From contig JAFZAL010000093.1 of NCBI GenBank assembly GCA_017557195.1, positions 1-33,674 of the forward strand: 33,674 nucleotides of DNA. Reading direction: 5' to 3'. A model generated the notes under the pieces. The model ran no database searches. It worked only from the letters and a program-made list of their open reading frames with translations, and was not told the DNA's origin. The translations under genes were made by a program, and so were the position numbers. This DNA is from Thermoguttaceae bacterium (GTDB lineage: Bacteria; Planctomycetota; Planctomycetia; Pirellulales; Thermoguttaceae). Position 1 is the stretch's first letter. Each line of letters starts with the position of its first letter. This document shows, piece by piece, positions 8,633 through 16,242 of the stretch.

Positions 8633-9496
8633 ATGTTAAACGCGCTGACGGTAGACGTAGAAGACTTTTTTCAGGTGTCCGCCTACGAAAAGATTGTTCG
8701 TTTTGAAGATTGGGGCAATTACGGCGACCGCGTTATAAATTCTACTGGCAAAATTCTGAAACTGCTAAAATCCAAAGGAATTCGCGCGACGTTCTTTATT
8801 GTTGGCTGGACGGCAGAACGATTCCCGGAATTGGTACAACAAATCTTCAGCGCCGGGCATGAAATCGGCGTTCACAGTTATCGGCACCGGTTAATTTATA
8901 ATCTTACGCCGAATGAGTTTCGAGAAGATATTGTAAAATGCCGCAGTATTTTGGAGTCCATAACCGGGAAACGTCCAGTCTGTTTTCGCGCTCCGAGTTT
9001 TTCGATAACTCAAAAATCTCTTTGGGCGTTAAACATCTTGGCGGACGAGGGTTTTGAATACGATTCGAGCATTTATCCGATTTATCACGATCGTTACGGC
9101 ATTCCCAACAGCAATCCTGAAATTCATGAATTACAACAGCCTGCGGGGACGATTTGGGAATTTCCCCCGGCGGTTTATCGGATTTTGGGATACAATTTTC
9201 CCGTCTCCGGAGGCGGTTATTTTCGGCTCTATCCGTATTGGCTGAGCCGGAGTTTTCTTCAGAAAATCAATCAGCGGTTGAAGCGTCCATTTGTTATTTA
9301 CGTTCACCCCTGGGAATTTGACCCCGAACAGCCCGTCATTCCCGGCTTGTCAGCCGTTTCAAAGTTTCGGCACCATGTTGGAATCCGCAAAAATCTGTCG
9401 AAGCTGGACCGATTAACCGCCGATTTTCAGTTTGGGGCGTTGAGCGAAGCGATTAGTCAATGGCGTTGTTTTAAGCCCTCGTCAGAAAGGAAATAG
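8633..9496 (+). CDS. Polysaccharide deacetylase, XrtA/PEP-CTERM-associated type
   Basis: A NodB-homology deacetylase of 287 aa that would remove N- or O-acetyl groups from a surface polysaccharide. Metal-binding motif 1 is TVDVEDFF (residues 6-13, D8/D11), motif 2 is HSYRH (H81, H85), and the RAP motif lies at 119-121. The C-terminal YVHPWEFDPEQP segment matches the DUF3473 tail of the subfamily found with exosortase A systems. No signal peptide is visible, which fits that subfamily. It sits 55 bp after the sugar transferase and five bases before the glycosyltransferase. Its start has no Shine-Dalgarno. Confidence 0.9.
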   Translation: MLNALTVDVEDFFQVSAYEKIVRFEDWGNYGDRVINSTGKILKLLKSKGIRATFFIVGWTAERFPELVQQIFSAGHEIGVHSYRHRLIYNLTPNEFREDIVKCRSILESITGKRPVCFRAPSFSITQKSLWALNILADEGFEYDSSIYPIYHDRYGIPNSNPEIHELQQPAGTIWEFPPAVYRILGYNFPVSGGGYFRLYPYWLSRSFLQKINQRLKRPFVIYVHPWEFDPEQPVIPGLSAVSKFRHHVGIRKNLSKLDRLTADFQFGALSEAISQWRCFKPSSERK

Positions 9497-9501
9497 CGAC
9501 G

Positions 9502-10737
9502 ATGGAGAAACCTCGAATCCTGTTTCTGACGCATCGATTTCCCTATCCGCCCAATCGCGGCGACAGAATTCGTTCGTTCCGTCTGCTGGAATTCATGTCG
9601 AAAATCGCAGCCGTTGATTTGGGAACGCTTTGCGACGAAAAACCAAGCGAAGAATACGTTTCCGTTTTGAAGTCGTATTGCCAGCGAACGGCTTTTGTTC
9701 CGTGGCGACCGTACGGACGATGGATTCATGCCGGCTTGAGTCTGCTGATCGGTTCGACGATGACCGAAGGGCTTTTTTCGTCGTCTGCGTTACGAAAGCA
9801 AATCAGAGCGTGGACAGCAGATACCGTCTACGACCGCGTTGTTGTTTTCTGTTCCAGCATGTACCCGTATTCACGGCTGTCTGAATTGAAAAACGTCCCG
9901 CTTATAACTGACATTGTAGACGTTGACAGTCAAAAATGGTTTGACTACGCCGCCGTTTCCACCGGCTTCAAAGGGTTGTTCAAACGCCGAATTTTTGAAA
10001 CGGAAGGACGCCGACTGCGTCAAAAAGAAATCGAAATCGCCCAAAGGAGCATTAGGACTTTGGCTGTCAGCGAAGACGAAGTGAAGCTCTATCGCAGCTT
10101 CTGTCCGGAAAACGTTCAAGAGAAAATAATCGCGCTGTCAAACGGCGTCGATTCCGACTTTTTCTCGCCGGACGCCCAGTACGACAAAGCCGACGTTATT
10201 CCGCACCGGCTTGTTTTTGTCGGGGCGATGGATTATCGCGCCAATCTGGACGGCATCGAGTGGTTTCTGGAAAACGTCTGGGAAGAACTCAAGCAGTCTT
10301 TCCCGCAAATGGAACTGGATTTGGTTGGTTCCAATCCTGGAGAAAAAGCGCAATCGTTCGCCAAAACGCCAGGGGTCAACCTGATAGGCCGCGTTGACGA
10401 CGTTCGACCGTATATTTACCGCGCCAATGCGGTTGTCATTCCGCTGAGAGTTGCGCGTGGAATTCAAAACAAAACCCTTGAAGCCATGGCGATGGCGAAA
10501 CCGGTTTTGGCGTCTCCGATGAGTCTGCAAGGGATTGACGATTCTGTTACACAATATGCGTGGAGCTGTAACGAACCCCAATCCTGGATTGATTCCTTGA
10601 CGCAGCTTTTTAATCAGGGCGTCAATAATTCAGAAGTTCATAATCGCGCTCTGAAAGGGCGTCAGGCGATTGTTGATTCCTATTCCTGGCCAGCTCGATT
10701 TGCCAGATTGTCGGAATTGATTCTGACGCCAAATTGA
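9502..10737 (+). CDS. GT4 glycosyltransferase, PEP-CTERM/EpsH1-associated type
   Basis: A 411-aa GT-B fold glycosyltransferase. The N-terminus (LTHRFPYPPNRGDRIRS) and the central DIVDVDSQKWFDYA stretch match the sugar transferase subfamily associated with exosortase systems (TIGR03087 type). The C-terminal donor-binding domain has GVDSDFFSPD and a GIQNKTLEAMAMAKPV segment carrying the EX7E-like acidic residue near E327. It would add a sugar to the lipid-linked repeat unit on the cytoplasmic face. A good Shine-Dalgarno (AAGGA) overlaps the end of the deacetylase gene, so the two are translated from one mRNA. Donor and acceptor are unknown. Confidence 0.9.
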   Translation: MEKPRILFLTHRFPYPPNRGDRIRSFRLLEFMSKIAAVDLGTLCDEKPSEEYVSVLKSYCQRTAFVPWRPYGRWIHAGLSLLIGSTMTEGLFSSSALRKQIRAWTADTVYDRVVVFCSSMYPYSRLSELKNVPLITDIVDVDSQKWFDYAAVSTGFKGLFKRRIFETEGRRLRQKEIEIAQRSIRTLAVSEDEVKLYRSFCPENVQEKIIALSNGVDSDFFSPDAQYDKADVIPHRLVFVGAMDYRANLDGIEWFLENVWEELKQSFPQMELDLVGSNPGEKAQSFAKTPGVNLIGRVDDVRPYIYRANAVVIPLRVARGIQNKTLEAMAMAKPVLASPMSLQGIDDSVTQYAWSCNEPQSWIDSLTQLFNQGVNNSEVHNRALKGRQAIVDSYSWPARFARLSELILTPN

Positions 10738-10741
10738 TTTC

Positions 10742-12154
10742 ATGGACAATTCAAACCTCAGTCCTGACGTTTCAGCGGATTCCGAAAATGTCGTCAAGAC
10801 ATTTCCCGGGCGAGGTTTTTGTTTGTTCATGTTATTGCTGTTTTACGTTTTCCTGTTTTATGGCAGTCTGACCCCGTTTGTATTCAAATCCGTTCAAATT
10901 GGCTGGAATGAGGGGGTGTCACAAATTCTTGCAACCGGCGGATACATAGAATCCCAAATGGACTGGTACGTCAACCTGTTTTTGGGAATCCCAGCCGGTT
11001 TTTTTATGCTTGGAGTTTTGTGCCTGGACAAAAAAACTTTCTGGTCGGCAATCTACGCCTTGCCTGTCATTGTCGTTTGCTTTATAATGGCGTTTATTGT
11101 GGAACGGCTTCAGCTGTATACAGTCAACCGAAACTGCGCCTTGTCTGATATTATCGCTCAAACATGCGGCTCAGGAATAGGCTGCGTTATTTGGACAATT
11201 TCCGGTCAGGCAATCTGGGACGAAATGCGCCGATTCTGGAATGGATCGGGAATTCAAAGCGCCATTTCCGTTCTGACCGCGTTTTATTTTCTTGCCTTGA
11301 TTATCGACGCCTGGTCGCCCTTTAATGTCGTTTATGTTTTAGGCGATATATGGGGACGCTGGAAAAGCCATGTTATTTTCTGGATTCCATTGAGCGAGTA
11401 CGGTTCAGGGATAACGTATTATGCTATTTCCAGGTTGTTGTTTTATGTTTTTCTGTATGTTCCAATTGGGATATATATTCAATGGAAAAGCGCCAGACTG
11501 CGAATGCAAGACGAAACGTCTCTTAGCCGCCGCCAAAGACTGATTCGGGATTACCCGTTAATCTATACAACTCTTTTTGCGCTAAGCGTTTCTGTAATCC
11601 TGATTTTCGGACAGTTTTTCATACAATCCAGATTCCTGTACACAACTAACATCCTTCTGGCGGTTTTGGCAGCCATACTCGGCTGTATTGCGTTCAGGCT
11701 ATGTTCTTCTGGTTATTCTCTCGCGGTATCCACTGTGAGCTTTATTGCCATTCTGGTCGCCATGATTGGATATTACTGGACGCCGTTCAATTTTAGTCTG
11801 GACGCCTTTAAAAACAGTTTTGTATTTTCGATCTATCAGCTGATTCCTCTGGCAGACTATCAGCGTTCCCATACGATTACCGCCATCAATCGACTTCTGA
11901 CAAGTTTGGAAATCAGCGTTGTTATAACAATAGCGCTGCGTTATATTATTGGAACCGTCAAATACGGAGGCAGAGTAACGCTTGCCATTTGCGCGTTCAT
12001 TTTTACCCTGATGGAAGGCGGTCAATTATTTTTACCAGACAGAACGTTTACTTTTTCTGATATTATCCTGCAAACTCTGTTTAGCGCTGGAATCATAAAA
12101 GCTCTGCCTTTTTTTCAAAATATACCTGTAATATCAGTTAAACAGGATAAATAA
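10742..12154 (+). CDS. Double VanZ-like integral membrane protein
   Basis: A 470-aa polytopic membrane protein with about ten to twelve hydrophobic helices. Two regions carry VanZ-family features: residues about 25-145 (YGSLTPF, then VERLQLYTVNRNCALSDIIAQTCG) and residues about 325-460 (YYWTPFNF, then LMEGGQLFLPDRTFTFSDIILQTLFSAG). The repeated pattern of an E-x-x-Q motif followed by R-x-x-x-x-SDI suggests an internal duplication. VanZ-like proteins are common in exosortase-linked polysaccharide clusters, where their exact role is not settled. The start is four bases after the preceding stop and has no Shine-Dalgarno, suggesting translational coupling. Confidence 0.85.
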   Translation: MDNSNLSPDVSADSENVVKTFPGRGFCLFMLLLFYVFLFYGSLTPFVFKSVQIGWNEGVSQILATGGYIESQMDWYVNLFLGIPAGFFMLGVLCLDKKTFWSAIYALPVIVVCFIMAFIVERLQLYTVNRNCALSDIIAQTCGSGIGCVIWTISGQAIWDEMRRFWNGSGIQSAISVLTAFYFLALIIDAWSPFNVVYVLGDIWGRWKSHVIFWIPLSEYGSGITYYAISRLLFYVFLYVPIGIYIQWKSARLRMQDETSLSRRQRLIRDYPLIYTTLFALSVSVILIFGQFFIQSRFLYTTNILLAVLAAILGCIAFRLCSSGYSLAVSTVSFIAILVAMIGYYWTPFNFSLDAFKNSFVFSIYQLIPLADYQRSHTITAINRLLTSLEISVVITIALRYIIGTVKYGGRVTLAICAFIFTLMEGGQLFLPDRTFTFSDIILQTLFSAGIIKALPFFQNIPVISVKQDK

Positions 12155-12187
12155 TTGTTAAATATCAAAAAGGACTCAGGGATGGGA

Positions 12188-12214
12188 TTACATTTTTTAA
12201 AAATATTATATAAT
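12188..12214 (+). promoter_or_regulatory. Possible internal promoter of the exopolysaccharide cluster
   Basis: TTACAT (12188-12193) and a perfect TATAAT (12209-12214) with a short 15-bp spacer, in the only sizeable gap of the cluster (186 bp). Weak support. Confidence 0.25.
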
Positions 12215-12243
12215 ATATAGAAACGAAATAGTAGTTTCATTTC

Positions 12244-12279
12244 AACAGTTGTCAATAATCACGCTGATTGACGACTGTT
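12244..12279. other. Stem-loop in the gap before the O-antigen-ligase-like gene
   Basis: AACAGTTGTCAAT (12244-12256) pairs with ATTGACGACTGTT (12267-12279) over 13 positions, one of them a G-U pair, around a 10-base loop. No strong T-run follows. It could be an attenuator, a processing site or an operator. Confidence 0.5.
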
Positions 12280-12340
12280 TGAATTACTCGATTTTATTGT
12301 ATAAATCAATCAGTTTTGGAACCACCTGCGAATTAATACA

Positions 12341-13648
12341 ATGAGTAAAGGTTTACTGTTTACATACATCCTGACGATGGTCGGCATTGTCTTTGGCGTA
12401 TTAAATCCATTTGTCGGACTGTGCTCTTATATTTGCCTGGCTATCATCAATCCTACATCGTTATGGTTCTTCTCAGTTCCAGATAAATTCTTTGGAATTG
12501 CCGGTTATTCATTTCTCGTCGGAATCAGCATGCTTATCGGTTGGCTGTTTGCCGGATTCGGCAAATGGAATTTTGGACAAAAAGCAGGTCTTGTTATCAC
12601 TCTTCTTGTTTTTAATTTCTTTTGGATGTACATTTCCGCTGCGGCTAATGGAGTTTTGTCTTTGGGCGCTTCACACCAGTTGATACAGTATGTCAAACTG
12701 TATTTGGCCTTCTTCCTTGGAATGACCATTATCAATAACATCCGTCAATTAAAAACGCTAATCTGGGTCATTATCCTTTCCGAAGGCTATGTTGCTTATG
12801 ACTTGAATAATTCCTACATGGAGGGATTCAACCGAATTACCGAAATCGGCTTCGCCGGCATGGATAACAACTTCTTTGTTTTGACGATGGTTATCAACGC
12901 TGTTTTGGCGTTTTATACTGGTTTGTATGATCCCAAATTGTGGCGTAAAGGAATTGCTTTTTTTATCGCCGCGCTTAACGCACATGTAATTTTCTTTTCC
13001 ATGTCGCGCGGCGGCATGCTTTCACTTTTGATTTCAGGTATAGCAATTGTCTGGTTTATTCCTAAAAAACCATCATATATAGCATTTATGATTTTGGCTG
13101 TATGTGCAGCTCTATATATGGCTGGACCTTCTGTAAGAACACGATTTGCGTCAACATTTGTTGATTCAAAAGAACGCGACGCTTCCTCTCAGGGTCGTTT
13201 GAAAAGCTGGAAAAACTGTTTAGCCGTTATGCGAGACAATCCGGTTTTTGGAGTAGGCTTGCGACAATGGCTTCCTTATACAAGGTCTCATCATGGCATG
13301 GCTATTGAAGCCCACTCGATGTGGATGCAGGCGTCTGCGGAGCAGGGCGTTCCTGGCATATTGTCTTTGCTGGGAACGTTTGGTTTAACGATTTTGTATT
13401 TGATGAGAGTTGCAAACGAGCGCACGCCAACGTCGGATCCGTTTATACATACAACTGCGCAAATGGCTCTATGCGCCCTAATAGGTTTCTGTATAGGCGC
13501 ACAGTTTGTTTCTGTTTTTGCATTGGAAATTAGTTACTATACGGTTATGCTTGGCTGTATTGCTCTGAAATTCCAAAACGAGTACGAAATTCACAACCAG
13601 TATACGCCTCAATTAATGACAGAAGAAGTATACTATCGGTATGAATAG
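12341..13648 (+). CDS. O-antigen ligase/polymerase-like protein (exosortase A-associated O-glycosylation ligase type)
   Basis: A 435-aa integral membrane protein of about ten to twelve helices belonging to the Wzy/WaaL superfamily. The N-terminus (helices around NPFVGLCSYICLAIINPTSLW) resembles the putative O-glycosylation ligases linked to exosortase A. The large periplasmic loop region contains RGGMLSLL and, further on, VGLRQW and EAHSMWMQASAEQGVPG, whose His and Arg are typical catalytic-loop residues. It would polymerise repeat units or transfer glycan to an acceptor on the outer face of the inner membrane. No Shine-Dalgarno is seen. Ligase and polymerase roles cannot be separated from sequence. 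Confidence 0.85.
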   Translation: MSKGLLFTYILTMVGIVFGVLNPFVGLCSYICLAIINPTSLWFFSVPDKFFGIAGYSFLVGISMLIGWLFAGFGKWNFGQKAGLVITLLVFNFFWMYISAAANGVLSLGASHQLIQYVKLYLAFFLGMTIINNIRQLKTLIWVIILSEGYVAYDLNNSYMEGFNRITEIGFAGMDNNFFVLTMVINAVLAFYTGLYDPKLWRKGIAFFIAALNAHVIFFSMSRGGMLSLLISGIAIVWFIPKKPSYIAFMILAVCAALYMAGPSVRTRFASTFVDSKERDASSQGRLKSWKNCLAVMRDNPVFGVGLRQWLPYTRSHHGMAIEAHSMWMQASAEQGVPGILSLLGTFGLTILYLMRVANERTPTSDPFIHTTAQMALCALIGFCIGAQFVSVFALEISYYTVMLGCIALKFQNEYEIHNQYTPQLMTEEVYYRYE

Positions 13649-13682
13649 AGACGTGAATTAAACCATTTCCGAATAATGCCTT

Positions 13683-14627
13683 ATGAAAGACAATAATATT
13701 GAACAGATAATCGAAGAAGCAGACAAATTGAATCAAGGTGAAAACCTTGAGGAAAAGGAGTCGTTGCTGGATACATGGAAAGAGATGCTCTATGACGTCT
13801 ACGCCTATAGAGAGCTTCTTCTGGAAATGTTTAAGCGAGATTTGCGCGTTAAATATAAACAAGCGGTAATTGGTTACGTCTGGACGATTTTCATGCCGGC
13901 AATGGTCGTCTTCAGCGGATTTATTATTAAATACGTTATGGCAAAAATGGCAGGGCAAACATTTCAGATGGAATCGTTTGCCGTCATGTCGGTCAAAGCG
14001 GTTGCGTGGTCGTTCTTCCTGAGTTCTGTAACAGCGGCGTCAAATTCGTTAGTGGGCAATATCGGGCTGATTACAAAAATCTATTTCCCTCGAGAAGTGT
14101 TCCCGATGTCCTGTTTTGTCTCCAATACATTTGACCTTGCTATCGGTTCAGGGTCATTGTTTATAGTTCTGCTCTATTTGGGAAAAGTACAGTGGACGTT
14201 AAATCTGCTTTGGCTTCCGGTTTTGTATATTTTACTGGTAGTTTTAGGACTGGCAATAAGCATGTTTTTTGCCAGTGAAATGGTCTTTTATCGCGATTTC
14301 CGCTACCTGTTGGGATTGCTTACTACGTTTGGAATTTTCTTTACCACGATTTTCTTTGAGCCTGACATGCTTGGTTCGACGTTGGGTCCGATTATGATGC
14401 TCAATCCGATTTCGCCTATTCTGGAAGCGATTCGACTCGTTGTTATTAACGGACACAATCTGTTTGTTCCGCTGTATAACGACGGCGGGTTTGTCGCTAC
14501 AGAATCAAACGTTATCGTTTGGCAGCCGTGGTATATGTGGTATACTATCGCGTTTTCGTTTATAGCCCTGTATTTCTCCTGGCTGCATTTCCATAAATCC
14601 GAGTTTCTTTACGCAGAGTACATCTGA
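13683..14627 (+). CDS. ABC-2 type polysaccharide/polyol-phosphate export permease (Wzm-like)
   Basis: A 314-aa protein with a soluble acidic N-terminus (about 40 residues), the signature segment RELLLEMFKRDLRVKYKQAVIGYVWTIFMP, and six hydrophobic helices: an ABC-2 permease of the Wzm/TagG type. Such permeases move lipid-linked polysaccharide across the inner membrane and require an ATPase (Wzt-type) partner. No ATPase gene follows or precedes it in the window, which is unusual since the pair is normally adjacent. A conserved NPISPILEAIR motif lies near the C-terminus. The start is 34 bp after the ligase stop and has no Shine-Dalgarno. Confidence 0.88.
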   Translation: MKDNNIEQIIEEADKLNQGENLEEKESLLDTWKEMLYDVYAYRELLLEMFKRDLRVKYKQAVIGYVWTIFMPAMVVFSGFIIKYVMAKMAGQTFQMESFAVMSVKAVAWSFFLSSVTAASNSLVGNIGLITKIYFPREVFPMSCFVSNTFDLAIGSGSLFIVLLYLGKVQWTLNLLWLPVLYILLVVLGLAISMFFASEMVFYRDFRYLLGLLTTFGIFFTTIFFEPDMLGSTLGPIMMLNPISPILEAIRLVVINGHNLFVPLYNDGGFVATESNVIVWQPWYMWYTIAFSFIALYFSWLHFHKSEFLYAEYI

Positions 14628-14644
14628 TTTTTCAACCGGAAGTC

Positions 14645-15412
14645 ATGGCGAATAAAAAATCGGTTACTGTCGGAATTGTTGGCTGTGGGAAGATCGGCTC
14701 TGCGTTAAAACGCTGGCTGGAGTGTTACAATAAAAAATGCCGAGTCAAAATCTCAGACCCGGCTTTGGGATTCAACGACGATTTATCGGTCTGCGACTGC
14801 GTATTTATCAGCATTCATATACCTACGGAACCGGACGGCTCACAGAAGCTAACGACGCTCAACAAGATTGTCAAGAACCTGCCGGACGTCCCGATTTTTA
14901 TCCGAACGACGGTCCTGCCCGGCACGTGCGACAAGTTGTCAAAGAAGTACAAAAAAGACGTCCGGTTCATGCCGGAATACCTCACAGAGCGCACTGCGTT
15001 TGAGGACTTTTGCCGTCAGCCGATGGTGTTCACCGGGCATGTCGATCTGCTCAAAAAGGTCTTTCCGGGCAAATCGTTTATTGAAACGACGTCGACGGAA
15101 GCAGAGCTGGCGAAGTACGCACACAATGTTTTCGGCGCGATGAAAGTAACGTATTTCAACGCGATTAAACAGGTTGCAGACGAACTCGGCTGCGATTACA
15201 ACCGCGTTCTTCAGGGCGTGCTGCAAAGCGGATACGTTAACGTGATGCACACGTCCGTTCCCGGTCCAGACGGTCAGTTCGGCTACGGCGGCAAGTGCTT
15301 TCCCAAGGACATCGAAGCCTTTCGAGCCAGCGTTTCCTCGCCGGAGTTCCAGCAGCTGCTGTCAACGGTTATTAAGATGAACGAACTCTTTCGATCTAAA
15401 AAGGCGGACTAG
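14645..15412 (+). CDS. UDP-glucose/GDP-mannose dehydrogenase-family protein, C-terminal domain absent
   Basis: A 255-aa relative of nucleotide-sugar 6-dehydrogenases. It has a Rossmann GIVGCGKIG loop (residues 10-18), a Glu in FMPEYLTER (E111), the Lys-Asn pair in AELAKYAHN (K157, N161) and the catalytic Cys in GYGGKCFPKD (C218). The family is normally over 400 aa; here the protein stops about 35 residues after the catalytic Cys, so the C-terminal UDP-binding domain is missing. The ORF ends at an ordinary stop with another gene 18 bp later, so this does not look like a recent frameshift. It may be a genuine short form that oxidises a nucleotide sugar, or act on a different substrate. Confidence 0.8.
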   Translation: MANKKSVTVGIVGCGKIGSALKRWLECYNKKCRVKISDPALGFNDDLSVCDCVFISIHIPTEPDGSQKLTTLNKIVKNLPDVPIFIRTTVLPGTCDKLSKKYKKDVRFMPEYLTERTAFEDFCRQPMVFTGHVDLLKKVFPGKSFIETTSTEAELAKYAHNVFGAMKVTYFNAIKQVADELGCDYNRVLQGVLQSGYVNVMHTSVPGPDGQFGYGGKCFPKDIEAFRASVSSPEFQQLLSTVIKMNELFRSKKAD

Positions 15413-15430
15413 CCGCAGGCGTTACAGATC

Positions 15431-16096
15431 ATGATAAAGACCCTTTACGAAGACAATCATCTGCTTGTTCTGATTAAGCCGGCGGGAATCCCGACCATGG
15501 GCGTCGAGGCGGGGCGTCCCAGCTTTCTGGAACAGGCGCGTCAGTACGTCAAGGAGAAATACAACAAGCCGGGCAATGTCTATTTGGGAGTCGTCAGTCG
15601 GCTCGACACGCCGACCAGCGGGGTGATGGTCTTTGCCCGCACCAGCAAAGGGGCGGAACGGCTCAACGCCCAGTTTCGCAACCGAACGGTGAACAAAGTC
15701 TACTGGGCGCTGGCGCAGGGGAACCCGCAAACGGACTCTGCGCATTGGGAAGATTTCATCGTTCACGACAGCCGTCACAGAAAAGTCAATCCGGTCAGTT
15801 CAGACAACCCCGACGCGATCGACTGCCGGTTGTCGTTTACCCGTCTAAAGCAGTTTCCCGGATACTTTTGGGCGGAAATCCATCTGGAAACCGGGCGAAA
15901 GCATCAGATTCGACTGCAATTCTCTCAGCGAGGCTTCCCTCTTCTGGGCGACTACAAATACGGTTCCCGACAAAAATTCCCGGACGGAATCGCTCTGCAT
16001 TGCCGTTCTATAACCTTTGAACACCCCACAACCAAAGAGGTCATGACGTTTACCGCTCCGGTTCCCAACTGCTGGAAAAAGTTCGGCGTGGAATAG
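15431..16096 (+). CDS. RluA-family RNA pseudouridine synthase
   Basis: A 221-aa pseudouridine synthase that isomerises specific uridines in rRNA or tRNA. The catalytic loop reads SRLDTPTSG (56-64) with Asp59 as the expected nucleophile; the usual first residue His is replaced by Ser. The later ETGRKHQIRLQFS motif is also typical. No N-terminal S4 domain is present, so it resembles the compact RluA/TruC types; the exact target cannot be assigned. It follows the dehydrogenase by 18 bp but is functionally unrelated to polysaccharide synthesis. A heptamer array begins right after its stop. Confidence 0.9.
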   Translation: MIKTLYEDNHLLVLIKPAGIPTMGVEAGRPSFLEQARQYVKEKYNKPGNVYLGVVSRLDTPTSGVMVFARTSKGAERLNAQFRNRTVNKVYWALAQGNPQTDSAHWEDFIVHDSRHRKVNPVSSDNPDAIDCRLSFTRLKQFPGYFWAEIHLETGRKHQIRLQFSQRGFPLLGDYKYGSRQKFPDGIALHCRSITFEHPTTKEVMTFTAPVPNCWKKFGVE

Positions 16097-16098
16097 TA

Positions 16099-16242
16099 AA
16101 AGGCAGTAGGCAAGAGGCAGTAGGCAGTAGTTTCCCACTAATCCGTCAAATCCGTGAACGGACTGACCTGCTGACAGCCAACGAGCAGCGCTTGCGTAAT
16201 TCCGCATTACGCATTCCGAATTCCTAATTCCGAATTCCGAAT
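16099..16242. repeat. Heptanucleotide arrays of two unit types (site B)
   Basis: Bases 16099-16133 are five 7-mers of the GTAGGCA type, starting two bases past the stop of the pseudouridine synthase. Bases 16194-16242 are seven 7-mers of the TCCGAAT type, running into the stop codon of uvrC. The middle contains TCCGT-GA-ACGGA and GCGTAAT..ATTACGC dyads. A 24-bp segment (16185-16208) recurs with one inserted base at 18563-18587. The space lies between convergent genes. Confidence 0.75.
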
